DNA of 5,822 nt from NCBI GenBank assembly GCA_900553925.1, contig USFH01000129.1, positions 1 to 5,822 of the forward strand, in the 5' to 3' direction. The notes beneath the pieces were generated by a model that was given only the letters and a program-made list of their open reading frames with translations, was not told the origin of the DNA and searched no databases. Made by a program: the position numbers and the translations under genes. Below are positions 1 through 5,389 of the stretch, one piece after another (position 1 is the first letter of the stretch; every line of letters begins with the position of its first letter). Source of the DNA: an uncultured Clostridium sp. (GTDB taxonomy: Bacteria > Bacillota > Clostridia > Lachnospirales > Lachnospiraceae).

Positions 1-1767
1 ACGAAGCTTGGCGACCGGTGGTACAATGTCGATACGACATGGGATGATAGATCTTCCGGGTATGTGTATACATATTTCAATAAGTCAGATGCGACAATGA
101 AATCTTACGATGGATCTTCAAAGGAATCGCATACGCAGCACAGTTATTATGATACTGTTGCGCCAGCGTGTGAGGTGGATTATATGCATGAATCGCAAGT
201 GGTCGAGGCACAGAGTATTTTAGTGTCGGAATCTGAAATTGTGTTGAATCTTGAAGACAGTAAAACTCTATCGATTCCGGTTATATTCAATCCTGTAAAT
301 GTAACAGATACAAGATGCTCTTATCAGTCAGGAAATACAAGCGTTGCAACGGTGGATGCGTCTGGCAAGGTAACAGCGGTTGGAGTGGGAGAAACGGATA
401 TTGTAATCCGTAAGATGACCAACAACCTCAAAACTACTTGCCATGTGACAGTCTATGCGAAGCAGGCAGTTCCGACAGCACCGGCAGTTGTCTCCAGAAC
501 AACCAGTCAGATTACACTCGCGACACTCGAGGGCTGTCAGTATTCACTGGATGGAAGCCACTGGCAGAACAGCCCGGTATTCTCCGGATTGCAGGCAGGT
601 AAGACATATACCTGCTATGTGAAGAAGCTTGGCGGAGGGTATTATCTGGATAGTGATGCATGTGTATTTACGGTTCGCACAGCGGAAGCTGCGTCCGTAA
701 CGCCGGTATCTCCGACGCCGGTACCGACACCGGCAGTGGCGGTAATCCCGGACGTGACAGTCTCTTATCGTACACATGTGCAGTCGTTTGGCTGGCAGGG
801 CGTTGTAACGAATGGTACGATGAGCGGGACTTCCGGTAAGGCGAAACGGCTGGAAGGGATTGAGATTTCGGTCGCAGGCAATAGCAGCCTTGGAATCCAG
901 TATACGACACATTGCCAGAGTTATGGCTGGCTGCCATGGTCAGCGAATGGTGAGATAAACGGAACCGAGGGCGAAGCGAAGCGCTTAGAGGCAATCAAGA
1001 TTCAACTGACAGGAGCAGATAAAGATAAATATAATGTGTATTACCGCGTGCATGCACAGTCGTTTGGCTGGCTTGCATGGGCATCAAATGGTGCTCCGGC
1101 AGGAACCGCAGGCCTTGCGAAGCGTTTGGAGGCGATACAGGTCGTAATCGTGAAGAAGGGCGAGAGTTTCAATCACACGATAGGAAATATCCGGTCTGTT
1201 CGTGGAGAAGCATATGTTCCGGCATCAAATGCGGTAGCAAATCCGGTCGTAGCAGGTGAGAATACTGTGAATGTGGAATATCGTACACACGTGCAGTCAT
1301 TCGGCTGGCAGGGCTGGAAATATAATGGCACAATGAGTGGCACGAGCGGGCTTGCGAAGCGCCTCGAAGGAATCAATGTCAGGCTTACGAATAAACCATA
1401 TAATGGAAGCATTGTCTACACAACGCATGTACAGTCTTATGGCTGGCAGGGAGATATCAATAATACGAATACATGGTGCCGGGATGGACAGATGAGTGGA
1501 ACCTCCGGCAAGGCGAAACGTCTCGAGGCAATCTGTATCGCTCTTACCGGCGAGATGGCAGAGCATTATGATGTGTATTACCGTGTACATGCGCAGTCAT
1601 ATGGATGGCTCGGCTGGTCAAAAAATGGTTCACCGGCAGGAACCGCGGGACTTGCGAAGCGTCTCGAGGGAATCCAGATTGTGCTGGTACCGAAGAATGG
1701 AGCGGCTCCGTCTATAGATTATCAGGGCATCCGCAGCATCCGGAGTCAGGCATATATCAAGCGGTAA
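1..1767 (+). CDS. Secreted transglutaminase-like / Big_2 / ChW-repeat surface protein (5' end missing)
   Basis: The reading frame is open from base 1, so the true start lies upstream; 588 residues are visible, ending in TAA. Residues 1-35 (GDRWYNVDTTWDD ... YFNKSD) match the end of a transglutaminase-like domain. D11 in NVDTTW is the expected acidic member of the Cys-His-Asp triad; the Cys and His would lie upstream. Residues ~72-153 form a Big_2 bacterial Ig-like domain (TSVATVDASGKVTAVGVGETDI). Residues ~158-228 resemble a fibronectin-III/Ig-like module. A Pro/Thr linker (~232-251) leads to six ChW repeats (QSFGW/QSYGW ... G(T)xG.AKRLE.I), a module known from clostridial extracellular proteins. 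There is no LPXTG motif or C-terminal membrane segment; the protein ends YIKR. I infer a secreted, wall-associated protein in which ChW repeats bind the surface. The transglutaminase fold could act as a crosslinking enzyme or a protease; its substrate is unknown. No clear terminator follows. Confidence 0.88.
   Translation, partial: TKLGDRWYNVDTTWDDRSSGYVYTYFNKSDATMKSYDGSSKESHTQHSYYDTVAPACEVDYMHESQVVEAQSILVSESEIVLNLEDSKTLSIPVIFNPVNVTDTRCSYQSGNTSVATVDASGKVTAVGVGETDIVIRKMTNNLKTTCHVTVYAKQAVPTAPAVVSRTTSQITLATLEGCQYSLDGSHWQNSPVFSGLQAGKTYTCYVKKLGGGYYLDSDACVFTVRTAEAASVTPVSPTPVPTPAVAVIPDVTVSYRTHVQSFGWQGVVTNGTMSGTSGKAKRLEGIEISVAGNSSLGIQYTTHCQSYGWLPWSANGEINGTEGEAKRLEAIKIQLTGADKDKYNVYYRVHAQSFGWLAWASNGAPAGTAGLAKRLEAIQVVIVKKGESFNHTIGNIRSVRGEAYVPASNAVANPVVAGENTVNVEYRTHVQSFGWQGWKYNGTMSGTSGLAKRLEGINVRLTNKPYNGSIVYTTHVQSYGWQGDINNTNTWCRDGQMSGTSGKAKRLEAICIALTGEMAEHYDVYYRVHAQSYGWLGWSKNGSPAGTAGLAKRLEGIQIVLVPKNGAAPSIDYQGIRSIRSQAYIKR
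754..1218 (+). repeat. ChW triplet, copy A (protein-level repeat)
   Basis: This stretch encodes three ChW repeats in a fixed order of subtypes: first YRTHVQSFGWQG, second YTTHCQSYGW, third YYRVHAQSFGWLAW, closed by a tail IRSVRGEAYV. The same order and the same tail recur in copy B. ChW (clostridial hydrophobic repeat with conserved Trp) modules are typical of extracellular clostridial proteins. The three subtypes differ more from each other than from their counterparts in copy B, so the unit that duplicated was the whole triplet. Confidence 0.85.
1267..1764 (+). repeat. ChW triplet, copy B (protein-level repeat)
   Basis: Second copy of the three-repeat unit: YRTHVQSFGWQGW, YTTHVQSYGWQG, YYRVHAQSYGWLGW, then the tail IRSIRSQAYI at the protein's end. 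Its middle repeat carries a short insertion (DINNTNTWCRDG) where copy A has PWSANGE. The two copies are joined by a spacer of about 16 residues rich in Ala, Val and Asn. Confidence 0.85.
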
Positions 1768-1832
1768 TAGTACGTATTTATGCGGTTTGTGGCGTATGGT
1801 GAAAAAATATTTACAAAAATATAAAAAAGTCG

Positions 1833-1861
1833 TTGACAAAGATCAATCAAAATGATATTAT
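1833..1861 (+). promoter_or_regulatory. Strong sigma-A-type promoter of tRNA-Leu
   Basis: TTGACA (1833-1838) and TATTAT (1856-1861) are separated by exactly 17 nt, and a TGA just before the -10 gives an extended -10 (TGn). The expected start of transcription is near 1867-1869, about 30 nt before the tRNA. The 65 nt between the preceding stop codon and this promoter are A/T-rich and show no convincing terminator hairpin. Confidence 0.88.
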
Positions 1862-1864
1862 ATG

Positions 1865-1894
1865 TCTTGCGTTGAGCGTGAGCGACACGCAAGA
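1865..1894 (+). other. GA-core hairpin 1, at the 5' end of the tRNA-Leu transcript
   Basis: An 8-bp perfect stem, TCTTGCGT (1865-1872) with ACGCAAGA (1887-1894), is followed inside by a T/C mismatch and then GAGC-GTGA-GCGA (1874-1885). The core can form tandem G.A and A.G pairs, two G-C pairs and a GNRA-type GTGA tetraloop. The predicted transcription start falls within the first bases of the stem, so the nascent RNA would begin with this hairpin, possibly minus its outermost pairs. Three other hairpins in the window share the core but not the stem. Function unknown. Confidence 0.7.
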
Positions 1895-1898
1895 GAAT

Positions 1899-1982
1899 GC
1901 GGGAGTGCTGGAATTGGCAGACAGGCTAGACTAAGGATCTAGTGATGGCAACGTCGTGTGGGTTCAAGTCCCATCTCCCGCA
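1899..1982 (+). tRNA. tRNA-Leu (anticodon AAG)
   Basis: A complete class II cloverleaf. Acceptor GCGGGAG (1899-1905) pairs with CTCCCGC (1975-1981). The 3-bp D stem CTG/CAG encloses a GAATTGGCAGA loop. Anticodon stem CTAGA/TCTAG holds loop CTAAGGA, so the anticodon is AAG and reads CUU (and other CUN codons if A34 becomes inosine). The long variable arm GATG-GCAA-CGTC is typical of Leu. The T arm is GTGGG-TTCAAGT-CCCAT. The discriminator is A1982, as expected for Leu. No CCA follows, so it must be added after 3' processing. A terminator follows at once, making this a single-gene transcript. Confidence 0.95.
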
Positions 1983-1989
1983 CGTTGAG

Positions 1990-2024
1990 AAAGAGAGATA
2001 GCAATTATCTCTCTTTTCTTTTTT
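1990..2024 (+). terminator. Intrinsic terminator of tRNA-Leu
   Basis: Perfect 11-bp hairpin AAAGAGAGATA (1990-2000) with TATCTCTCTTT (2006-2016), loop GCAAT, running into a T-rich tract with a single C. It sits 7 nt after the tRNA 3' end and separates the tRNA from the downstream operon. Confidence 0.92.
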
Positions 2025-2031
2025 ATAAATA

Positions 2032-2040
2032 TGTTAGAAT
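2032..2040 (+). promoter_or_regulatory. Candidate extended -10 promoter for the ligase/CDF operon
   Basis: TGTTAGAAT forms an extended -10 (TG-n-TAGAAT). The region 17 nt upstream is part of the T tract of the preceding terminator and gives only a poor -35. Transcription would start near 2047, leaving a leader of about 28 nt. It is the only promoter-like sequence between the tRNA terminator and the gene at 2075. Confidence 0.5.
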
Positions 2041-2074
2041 AACAGCAGGAAGCTGGATAAGGAGACAGAGAGTC

Positions 2075-3658
2075 ATGGCAAAGACGAAGAAGTCAGATAA
2101 TGTGGAATATTGCAGAGGGATTCGTGTGATGGATGTGGCAATGTATGTATTTGCGTTGCTGGTATTTGGCGTGTATCCATTGATTTATGATGATCATTAT
2201 TTTAATATAACAATTACGAAGTATCATTTCTTCTTGTATGCGGCGGGCATCTATTTGGCGCTTGCTTTGATCAGCTATATTGTGGAGGCGAGCCTGAAGA
2301 ATTATTATAAGTATGATTCGCTGCTTGTCGAGGATACCGGGAAGAAACGGTTCCTGCGTCCGGAGTTTTATGCGATTGTATTCCTGATGGCGAACTTCTT
2401 TGCATGGATCTGTGCAGATAATAAGAAGGATGCCTTCTATGGTCTGCAGGGCAGAAGGATGGGACTTGGCATGTATCTTTTGCTGGTGATCGTATTTGTA
2501 GTTGTGGCACAGCGTGTGCGTCCACATATGATCATGTTTGTGTTTTTTGCGGCGGCGAATGCGTTTGCATATGCAGTTGCAATCGGGCAGTATATGGAAC
2601 ATGATTTCCTGAATCTGAGATTTAATATCGCGGAGAAACAGTATACGAAATTTATCTCAACGTTTGGAAATATCAATATGTATGCAAGTTATTTATCAAT
2701 CTCGATTCCGGTGCTGCTGGCGGTGTTTACATTCTGCAGGAACTGGTTTTGCCGGATCCTGTCCGGTATTCTGCTGATTGCCGCAGGCTGTAATATACTG
2801 ATTGCGAACAGTGACAGTGTGTTTTTGGGTATATTTGCGGGGACGGTCGTTTTGGTGATTCTTGCATTTATGCAGGGCAGACTGCGGCAGTGTACATTTG
2901 GTGTGTTCCTGTTGTTTGTCGGCAATCTGGTGCTTGGCTTTATCAATAAATATGCACATACGAGATATGACAAGAAGCGTGGTGGACTTGCGATAGCGCT
3001 AAACCGCCTGGATATCGCATTTGCCTTATGGGGCTTGGCGTTGCTTATATTTGTGATCGTGTGTATGTGCAGGTGGAGGCTTGGAAACCGGATTGAGACC
3101 TGGAACAAAGGGAAGATCGTGCTGATTGTCTGCGGTGCTTGTGTGGCGCTTGGCGTGATTGGTATGATCGCTTTGAAGGTTATGGATCCATCACTTTTTA
3201 CATTCAATGATAAATGGGGCAGCTACCGGGGCTATATCTGGAGAAAGATCGTGGAAGTCTATGGGGATGCACCGTTTGTGAATAAATTGTTCGGCTATGG
3301 AAATGAGTCTGTGAGATTGACGCTTAAGGCAGCGTGCTATAATGAGATGGTTCAGGTTACCGGCAAAGTCTATGACAATGCACACAATGAGCTGTTGCAG
3401 TATTTATTTACGACCGGTATCGTGGGACTGCTTTCGTATCTGGCATTGGTCGGCAGCAGTATCGTCTATATGTTTAAACATGCAAAGGAACATGCATGGA
3501 TCTGTGTATGTCTTGCGGCAACGGTAGGATATTTTGCGCAGAGTATACTGAACCTGAACCAGCCGATTACGACACCGCTTTTCTTCGTTTTTTTGGCAAT
3601 GGGGGTTGGAACTGTGAATTATTGCAGAAGGGTAAAGGAGTTAGAGAAACGTGCTTGA
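2075..3658 (+). CDS. O-antigen ligase/polymerase-like (Wzy_C) membrane protein
   Basis: The protein has 527 residues. The ATG at 2075 is chosen because AAGGAGA (2059-2065) lies 9 nt upstream; earlier in-frame starts would overlap the tRNA. About 13-14 hydrophobic segments span the protein. Two features fit the O-antigen ligase/Wzy family: STFGNINMYASYLSISIP (~195-212), and a large extracytoplasmic loop (~370-440) between late membrane segments with RGYIWRK (R385), FGYGNES and NAHNELLQYLFTTGIVGLL (H437). Family members transfer or polymerise undecaprenyl-linked glycans on the outer face of the membrane. In a Gram-positive this implies capsule, wall-polysaccharide or glycoprotein assembly, but no glycosyltransferase or flippase is nearby, so the substrate is unknown. 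The 3' end overlaps the CDF gene by 8 nt, so the two are probably cotranscribed and coupled in translation. Confidence 0.82.
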   Translation: MAKTKKSDNVEYCRGIRVMDVAMYVFALLVFGVYPLIYDDHYFNITITKYHFFLYAAGIYLALALISYIVEASLKNYYKYDSLLVEDTGKKRFLRPEFYAIVFLMANFFAWICADNKKDAFYGLQGRRMGLGMYLLLVIVFVVVAQRVRPHMIMFVFFAAANAFAYAVAIGQYMEHDFLNLRFNIAEKQYTKFISTFGNINMYASYLSISIPVLLAVFTFCRNWFCRILSGILLIAAGCNILIANSDSVFLGIFAGTVVLVILAFMQGRLRQCTFGVFLLFVGNLVLGFINKYAHTRYDKKRGGLAIALNRLDIAFALWGLALLIFVIVCMCRWRLGNRIETWNKGKIVLIVCGACVALGVIGMIALKVMDPSLFTFNDKWGSYRGYIWRKIVEVYGDAPFVNKLFGYGNESVRLTLKAACYNEMVQVTGKVYDNAHNELLQYLFTTGIVGLLSYLALVGSSIVYMFKHAKEHAWICVCLAATVGYFAQSILNLNQPITTPLFFVFLAMGVGTVNYCRRVKELEKRA

Positions 3659-4817
3659 ATTTCTGGTTCATAAGTGTATAAAGGATGCGGATGAGATCGA
3701 ACGGCCGGAGGTGCGCAAGAGGTATGGCTTTTTCTCGTCTATCGTTGGGATTATCTGTAATGTGATCTTATTTGCAGGTAAGCTTGCAATCGGTCTGATC
3801 GCAGGTTCGATATCGATCGTATCGGATGGTGTGAATAATTTATCGGACTGTGCGACGTGTATTGTCACGATGTTTGGTTATAAGATGGCGGCAAAACCGG
3901 CGGACCGAGATCATCCGTTTGGGCATGGCAGGATGGAGTATCTGACTTCGCTTGTGATCGCAGCAGCGATTCTGGCGGTTGGATTTGAATTGCTACGAAG
4001 CTCGGTAGGCAAGGTGATACATCCGGAGCAGGTAACATTTTCTTTTGTTGCTCTGTCTGTACTTGTGCTTTCCATGCTGGTCAAAATCGGCATGGGAAGC
4101 ATGAACCGGAAGCTTGGAGCGAAGCTTTCGTCATCGATCATGATCGCTACGTCGAAAGACAGCTTCAGCGATGTATTTGCTACGCTGGCAACTGTGATTG
4201 CACTTGTGATGTCAGCATTTTCCGATCTTCCGGTGGATGGAATCATGGGTGTCGTTGTGTCCGTCATGATTATGGTTTCCGGATTTGGTATCGTGAAGGA
4301 TACGGTGGATCAGCTGCTTGGGCAGCCGGCAGACGAGGAATTGGTCGGGAAGATCAAAGCGCTTGTCATGGAGAATATGTTCTGTCATGGGATGCATGAT
4401 CTGATCATTCACAGCTATGGACCAGGGAATCTGATCGGCAGTGTGCATGTGGAAGTAGACTGTCATGAGAATATCATGGAGATCCATGATGCGATTGACG
4501 AGTTAGAGCGGAACATCTATGATGAACTGCAGGTACATATGACGATCCATATGGATCCGATTGATTATGATGACGAGAAGACAAATGTCTGTCGTGATAT
4601 GATGGCGAAGATCTTACATGAGATCGATGAAGGGCTTACGATGCATGATTTCCGGATTGTATCCGGACCGACGCATACGAATCTGATCTTTGATGTGCTT
4701 GTCCCATATGAATGCGGGAAGACGGAGACACAGATCAAGGAGGAGATACAGCAGAAGCTTTCCGAGAAGAAGGAAACCTATTATACAGTCATTACGTTCG
4801 ACAAGGGATATTGTTGA
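3651..4817 (+). CDS. Cation diffusion facilitator (CDF) transporter, probable Mn2+ type, with doubled C-terminal domain
   Basis: The protein has 388 residues and a GTG start, with AAAGGAG (3634-3640) 10 nt upstream inside the previous gene. The CDF signature is clear: SIVSDGVNNLSD in membrane segment 2, the loop PADRDHPFGHGRMEYL after it, and SKDSFSD in segment 5. Compared with E. coli YiiP (D45/D49/H153/D157), the transport site reads N62/D66/D170/D174. An N/D..D with D..D pattern is associated with manganese exporters such as MntE, whereas zinc CDFs have HxxxD in segment 5. Residues ~222-304 form the usual cytoplasmic ferredoxin-like domain. A further ~85 residues repeat its pattern (MHDFRIVSGP against MHDLIIHSYGP), explaining a length well above the common ~300. 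The role is proton-coupled efflux of divalent metal across the cytoplasmic membrane; the metal is inferred. No T-tract terminator follows the gene. Confidence 0.92.
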   Translation: MLEFLVHKCIKDADEIERPEVRKRYGFFSSIVGIICNVILFAGKLAIGLIAGSISIVSDGVNNLSDCATCIVTMFGYKMAAKPADRDHPFGHGRMEYLTSLVIAAAILAVGFELLRSSVGKVIHPEQVTFSFVALSVLVLSMLVKIGMGSMNRKLGAKLSSSIMIATSKDSFSDVFATLATVIALVMSAFSDLPVDGIMGVVVSVMIMVSGFGIVKDTVDQLLGQPADEELVGKIKALVMENMFCHGMHDLIIHSYGPGNLIGSVHVEVDCHENIMEIHDAIDELERNIYDELQVHMTIHMDPIDYDDEKTNVCRDMMAKILHEIDEGLTMHDFRIVSGPTHTNLIFDVLVPYECGKTETQIKEEIQQKLSEKKETYYTVITFDKGYC

Positions 4818-4819
4818 TA

Positions 4820-4962
4820 GCTGCCTGTATGGATGATGGATTCCATGCAGGGACATTTGCGACAGCCGGTACTTAATGAGTGCAAAGCACGAATTTAGTA
4901 CCGCTGCTCGGAGCAACTAAGCGGGAGCGGTCCCGGAATGGAACCATCATCGTACAGACAGC
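4820..4962 (+). repeat. ~143-nt imperfect inverted repeat enclosing further hairpins
   Basis: The arms at 4820-4844 and 4940-4962 pair over most of their length: GCTG/CAGC, one mismatch, CTGTA/TACAG, GATGATGG/CCATCATC and TTCC/GGAA, with small bulges. The 95 nt between the arms hold GA-core hairpin 2 (4867-4903) and a short hairpin CGGGA-GCGG-TCCCG (4922-4935). The left arm has a competing local partner: CCTGTATGGA (4824-4833) pairs with TCCATGCAGG (4842-4851) over 10 bp with one G.T. Neither side ends in a T tract, so this is not a classical terminator. It begins 2 nt after the CDF stop codon. It could be a 3'-UTR structure, a small RNA, or a MITE-like remnant; the sequence does not decide. 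Confidence 0.6.
4867..4903 (+). other. GA-core hairpin 2
   Basis: Outer stem CGGTACTTAAT (4867-4877) with ATTTAGTACCG (4893-4903), 10 of 11 positions paired. The cap is GAGTGC-AAA-GCACGA (4878-4892): tandem G.A/A.G, then a 4-bp GTGC/GCAC stem and an AAA loop. It is the longest and most continuous of the four copies and lies inside the 143-nt inverted repeat after the CDF gene. Confidence 0.72.
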
Positions 4963-5003
4963 GTCAGAAAAAAATTGTCAGGAAAAGAAATTGTAAAAAA
5001 AAC

Positions 5004-5032
5004 TAGACAAATATGAACACCTCAAGTATAAT
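5004..5032 (+). promoter_or_regulatory. Promoter of the tyrS T-box leader
   Basis: TAGACA (5004-5009) and a perfect TATAAT (5027-5032) are 17 nt apart. Transcription should start near 5039, giving a leader of about 405 nt before tyrS. The 41 nt between the inverted repeat and this promoter are A-rich and include two AAATTGT copies. Confidence 0.85.
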
Positions 5033-5035
5033 CAA

Positions 5036-5056
5036 GCTATCATTGTGAATGATAGC
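5036..5056 (+). other. Perfect palindrome over the tyrS transcription start
   Basis: GCTATCATT (5036-5044) and AATGATAGC (5048-5056) are perfect 9-bp arms around GTG. The arms begin 3 nt after the -10 box and run to about +18. As RNA starting near 5039 it would still form ATCATT-GTG-AATGAT at the very 5' end. As DNA its position would suit a repressor operator. It lies ahead of, and is not part of, the usual T-box stems. Confidence 0.55.
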
Positions 5057-5326
5057 AAAGGCGAGGAAGAGAACAAGTAGTGTTTGCGAGCAGCTGCCAC
5101 AGAAAGCAGCCGGTTGATGAGAGGCGCGGTAAGTCGGAAACATGAATACATCTCGGAGCTGCTCCCTGAACGTCGGACAAGTAGGGGTAGCCGGATTGGC
5201 ACACGTTACAGAGGCTGAAGTATTGGTATCGATACTTGCAAAGGCGGTTATTGTGAGGTAAGCGCGAAATAAGGTGGTAACACGGAGTATACTTCGTCCT
5301 TATATTTTTTATAAGGACGTTTTTTT
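5057..5326 (+). promoter_or_regulatory. Tyrosine-specific T-box riboswitch controlling tyrS
   Basis: The leader senses uncharged tRNA-Tyr and lets transcription continue into tyrS. The stem I start GGCGAGGAAGAGAAC (5060-5074) is followed by apical-loop motifs CAGAAAGC and CCGGTTGATGAGAGG (~5098-5124). The specifier codon UAC (Tyr) lies at 5147-5149 within GAATACATC. A strong pairing, GAGCAGCT (5088-5095) with AGCTGCTC (5157-5164), encloses these elements. Stem III is AAGTAT/ATACTT (5218-5237). The T-box sequence is AAGGTGGTAACACGG (5271-5285), with bulge UGGU (5275-5278) ready to pair with the ACCA end of tRNA-Tyr. The antiterminator joins ATAAGG (5269-5274) to CCTTAT (5298-5303) around an inner ACGGAGT/ACTTCGT hairpin and competes with the terminator. 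The T-box differs from the common AGGGTGGNACCGCG at a few positions, but the compensating arms fit. Confidence 0.95.
5295..5326 (+). terminator. T-box intrinsic terminator
   Basis: Perfect 10-bp stem CGTCCTTATA (5295-5304) with TATAAGGACG (5310-5319), TTTTT loop, followed by seven T residues (5320-5326). Its 5' arm contains CCTTAT, which is also the 3' half of the antiterminator, so the two folds exclude each other. Confidence 0.95.
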
Positions 5327-5335
5327 ATGTCCTTA
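5312..5335 (+). promoter_or_regulatory. Third GTCCTTA arm: possible lock on the read-through state
   Basis: TAAGGAC (5312-5318), the 3' arm of the terminator, is also perfectly complementary to GTCCTTA at 5329-5335, just past the T tract. That arm repeats the terminator's own 5' arm (5297-5303). In a transcript that has read through, this 7-bp hairpin would enclose the U tract and occupy the terminator's 3' arm, leaving the upstream arm to the antiterminator. The pairing is seen in the sequence; the role is inferred. Confidence 0.5.
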
Positions 5336-5342
5336 AATAGGA

Positions 5343-5382
5343 GAAAGCATCATGAGCGGAGCGAATGATTCAGGATGCTTTC
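5343..5382 (+). other. GA-core hairpin 3, tyrS 5' UTR
   Basis: Outer arms GAAAGCATC (5343-5351) and GATGCTTTC (5374-5382) pair perfectly over 9 bp. The core GAGC-GGA-GCGA (5354-5364) is flanked by AT/AT, or alternatively by ATCAT/ATGAT (5349-5353 with 5365-5369). The two outer pairings compete, since the right side carries an extra GATTCAG. It lies between the T-box terminator and the tyrS ribosome binding site, so it exists only in read-through mRNA. Confidence 0.68.
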
Positions 5383-5389
5383 GACGACC

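Noticed and set aside
544..912. Long reverse-strand open frames opposite the surface protein, the ligase-like gene and the CDF gene
   Set aside because: They lack ribosome binding sites, have no recognisable domains, and lie wholly opposite well-supported genes.
1345..1362. A GAGC...GCGA match inside the ChW coding region
   Set aside because: The loop is longer, flanking stem pairing is only about 3 bp, and the bases encode the conserved ChW residues TSGLAKR; likely chance.
754..1764. CRISPR-like or DNA satellite interpretation of the repeats
   Set aside because: The repetition is at the protein level with diverged codons and no fixed DNA repeat or spacer length.
1899..1982. tRNA-Leu as an attachment site for an integrated element
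   Set aside because: No duplicate of the tRNA 3' end, integrase or phage-like gene is seen in the window.
1958..2074. An upstream in-frame extension of the ligase-like gene starting inside the tRNA
   Set aside because: It translates the 3' end of tRNA-Leu and the terminator hairpin, has no ribosome binding site, and the ATG at 2075 has a well-spaced AAGGAGA.
4824..4851. Hairpin CCTGTATGGA/TCCATGCAGG as terminator of the CDF operon
   Set aside because: No T tract follows on either strand, and its left arm has a longer alternative partner at 4940-4957, so I treat it as part of the inverted repeat.
4976..5010. TTGTC...GACAA inverted repeat upstream of the tyrS promoter
   Set aside because: Only 5-bp arms about 25 nt apart in A-rich sequence; expected by chance.
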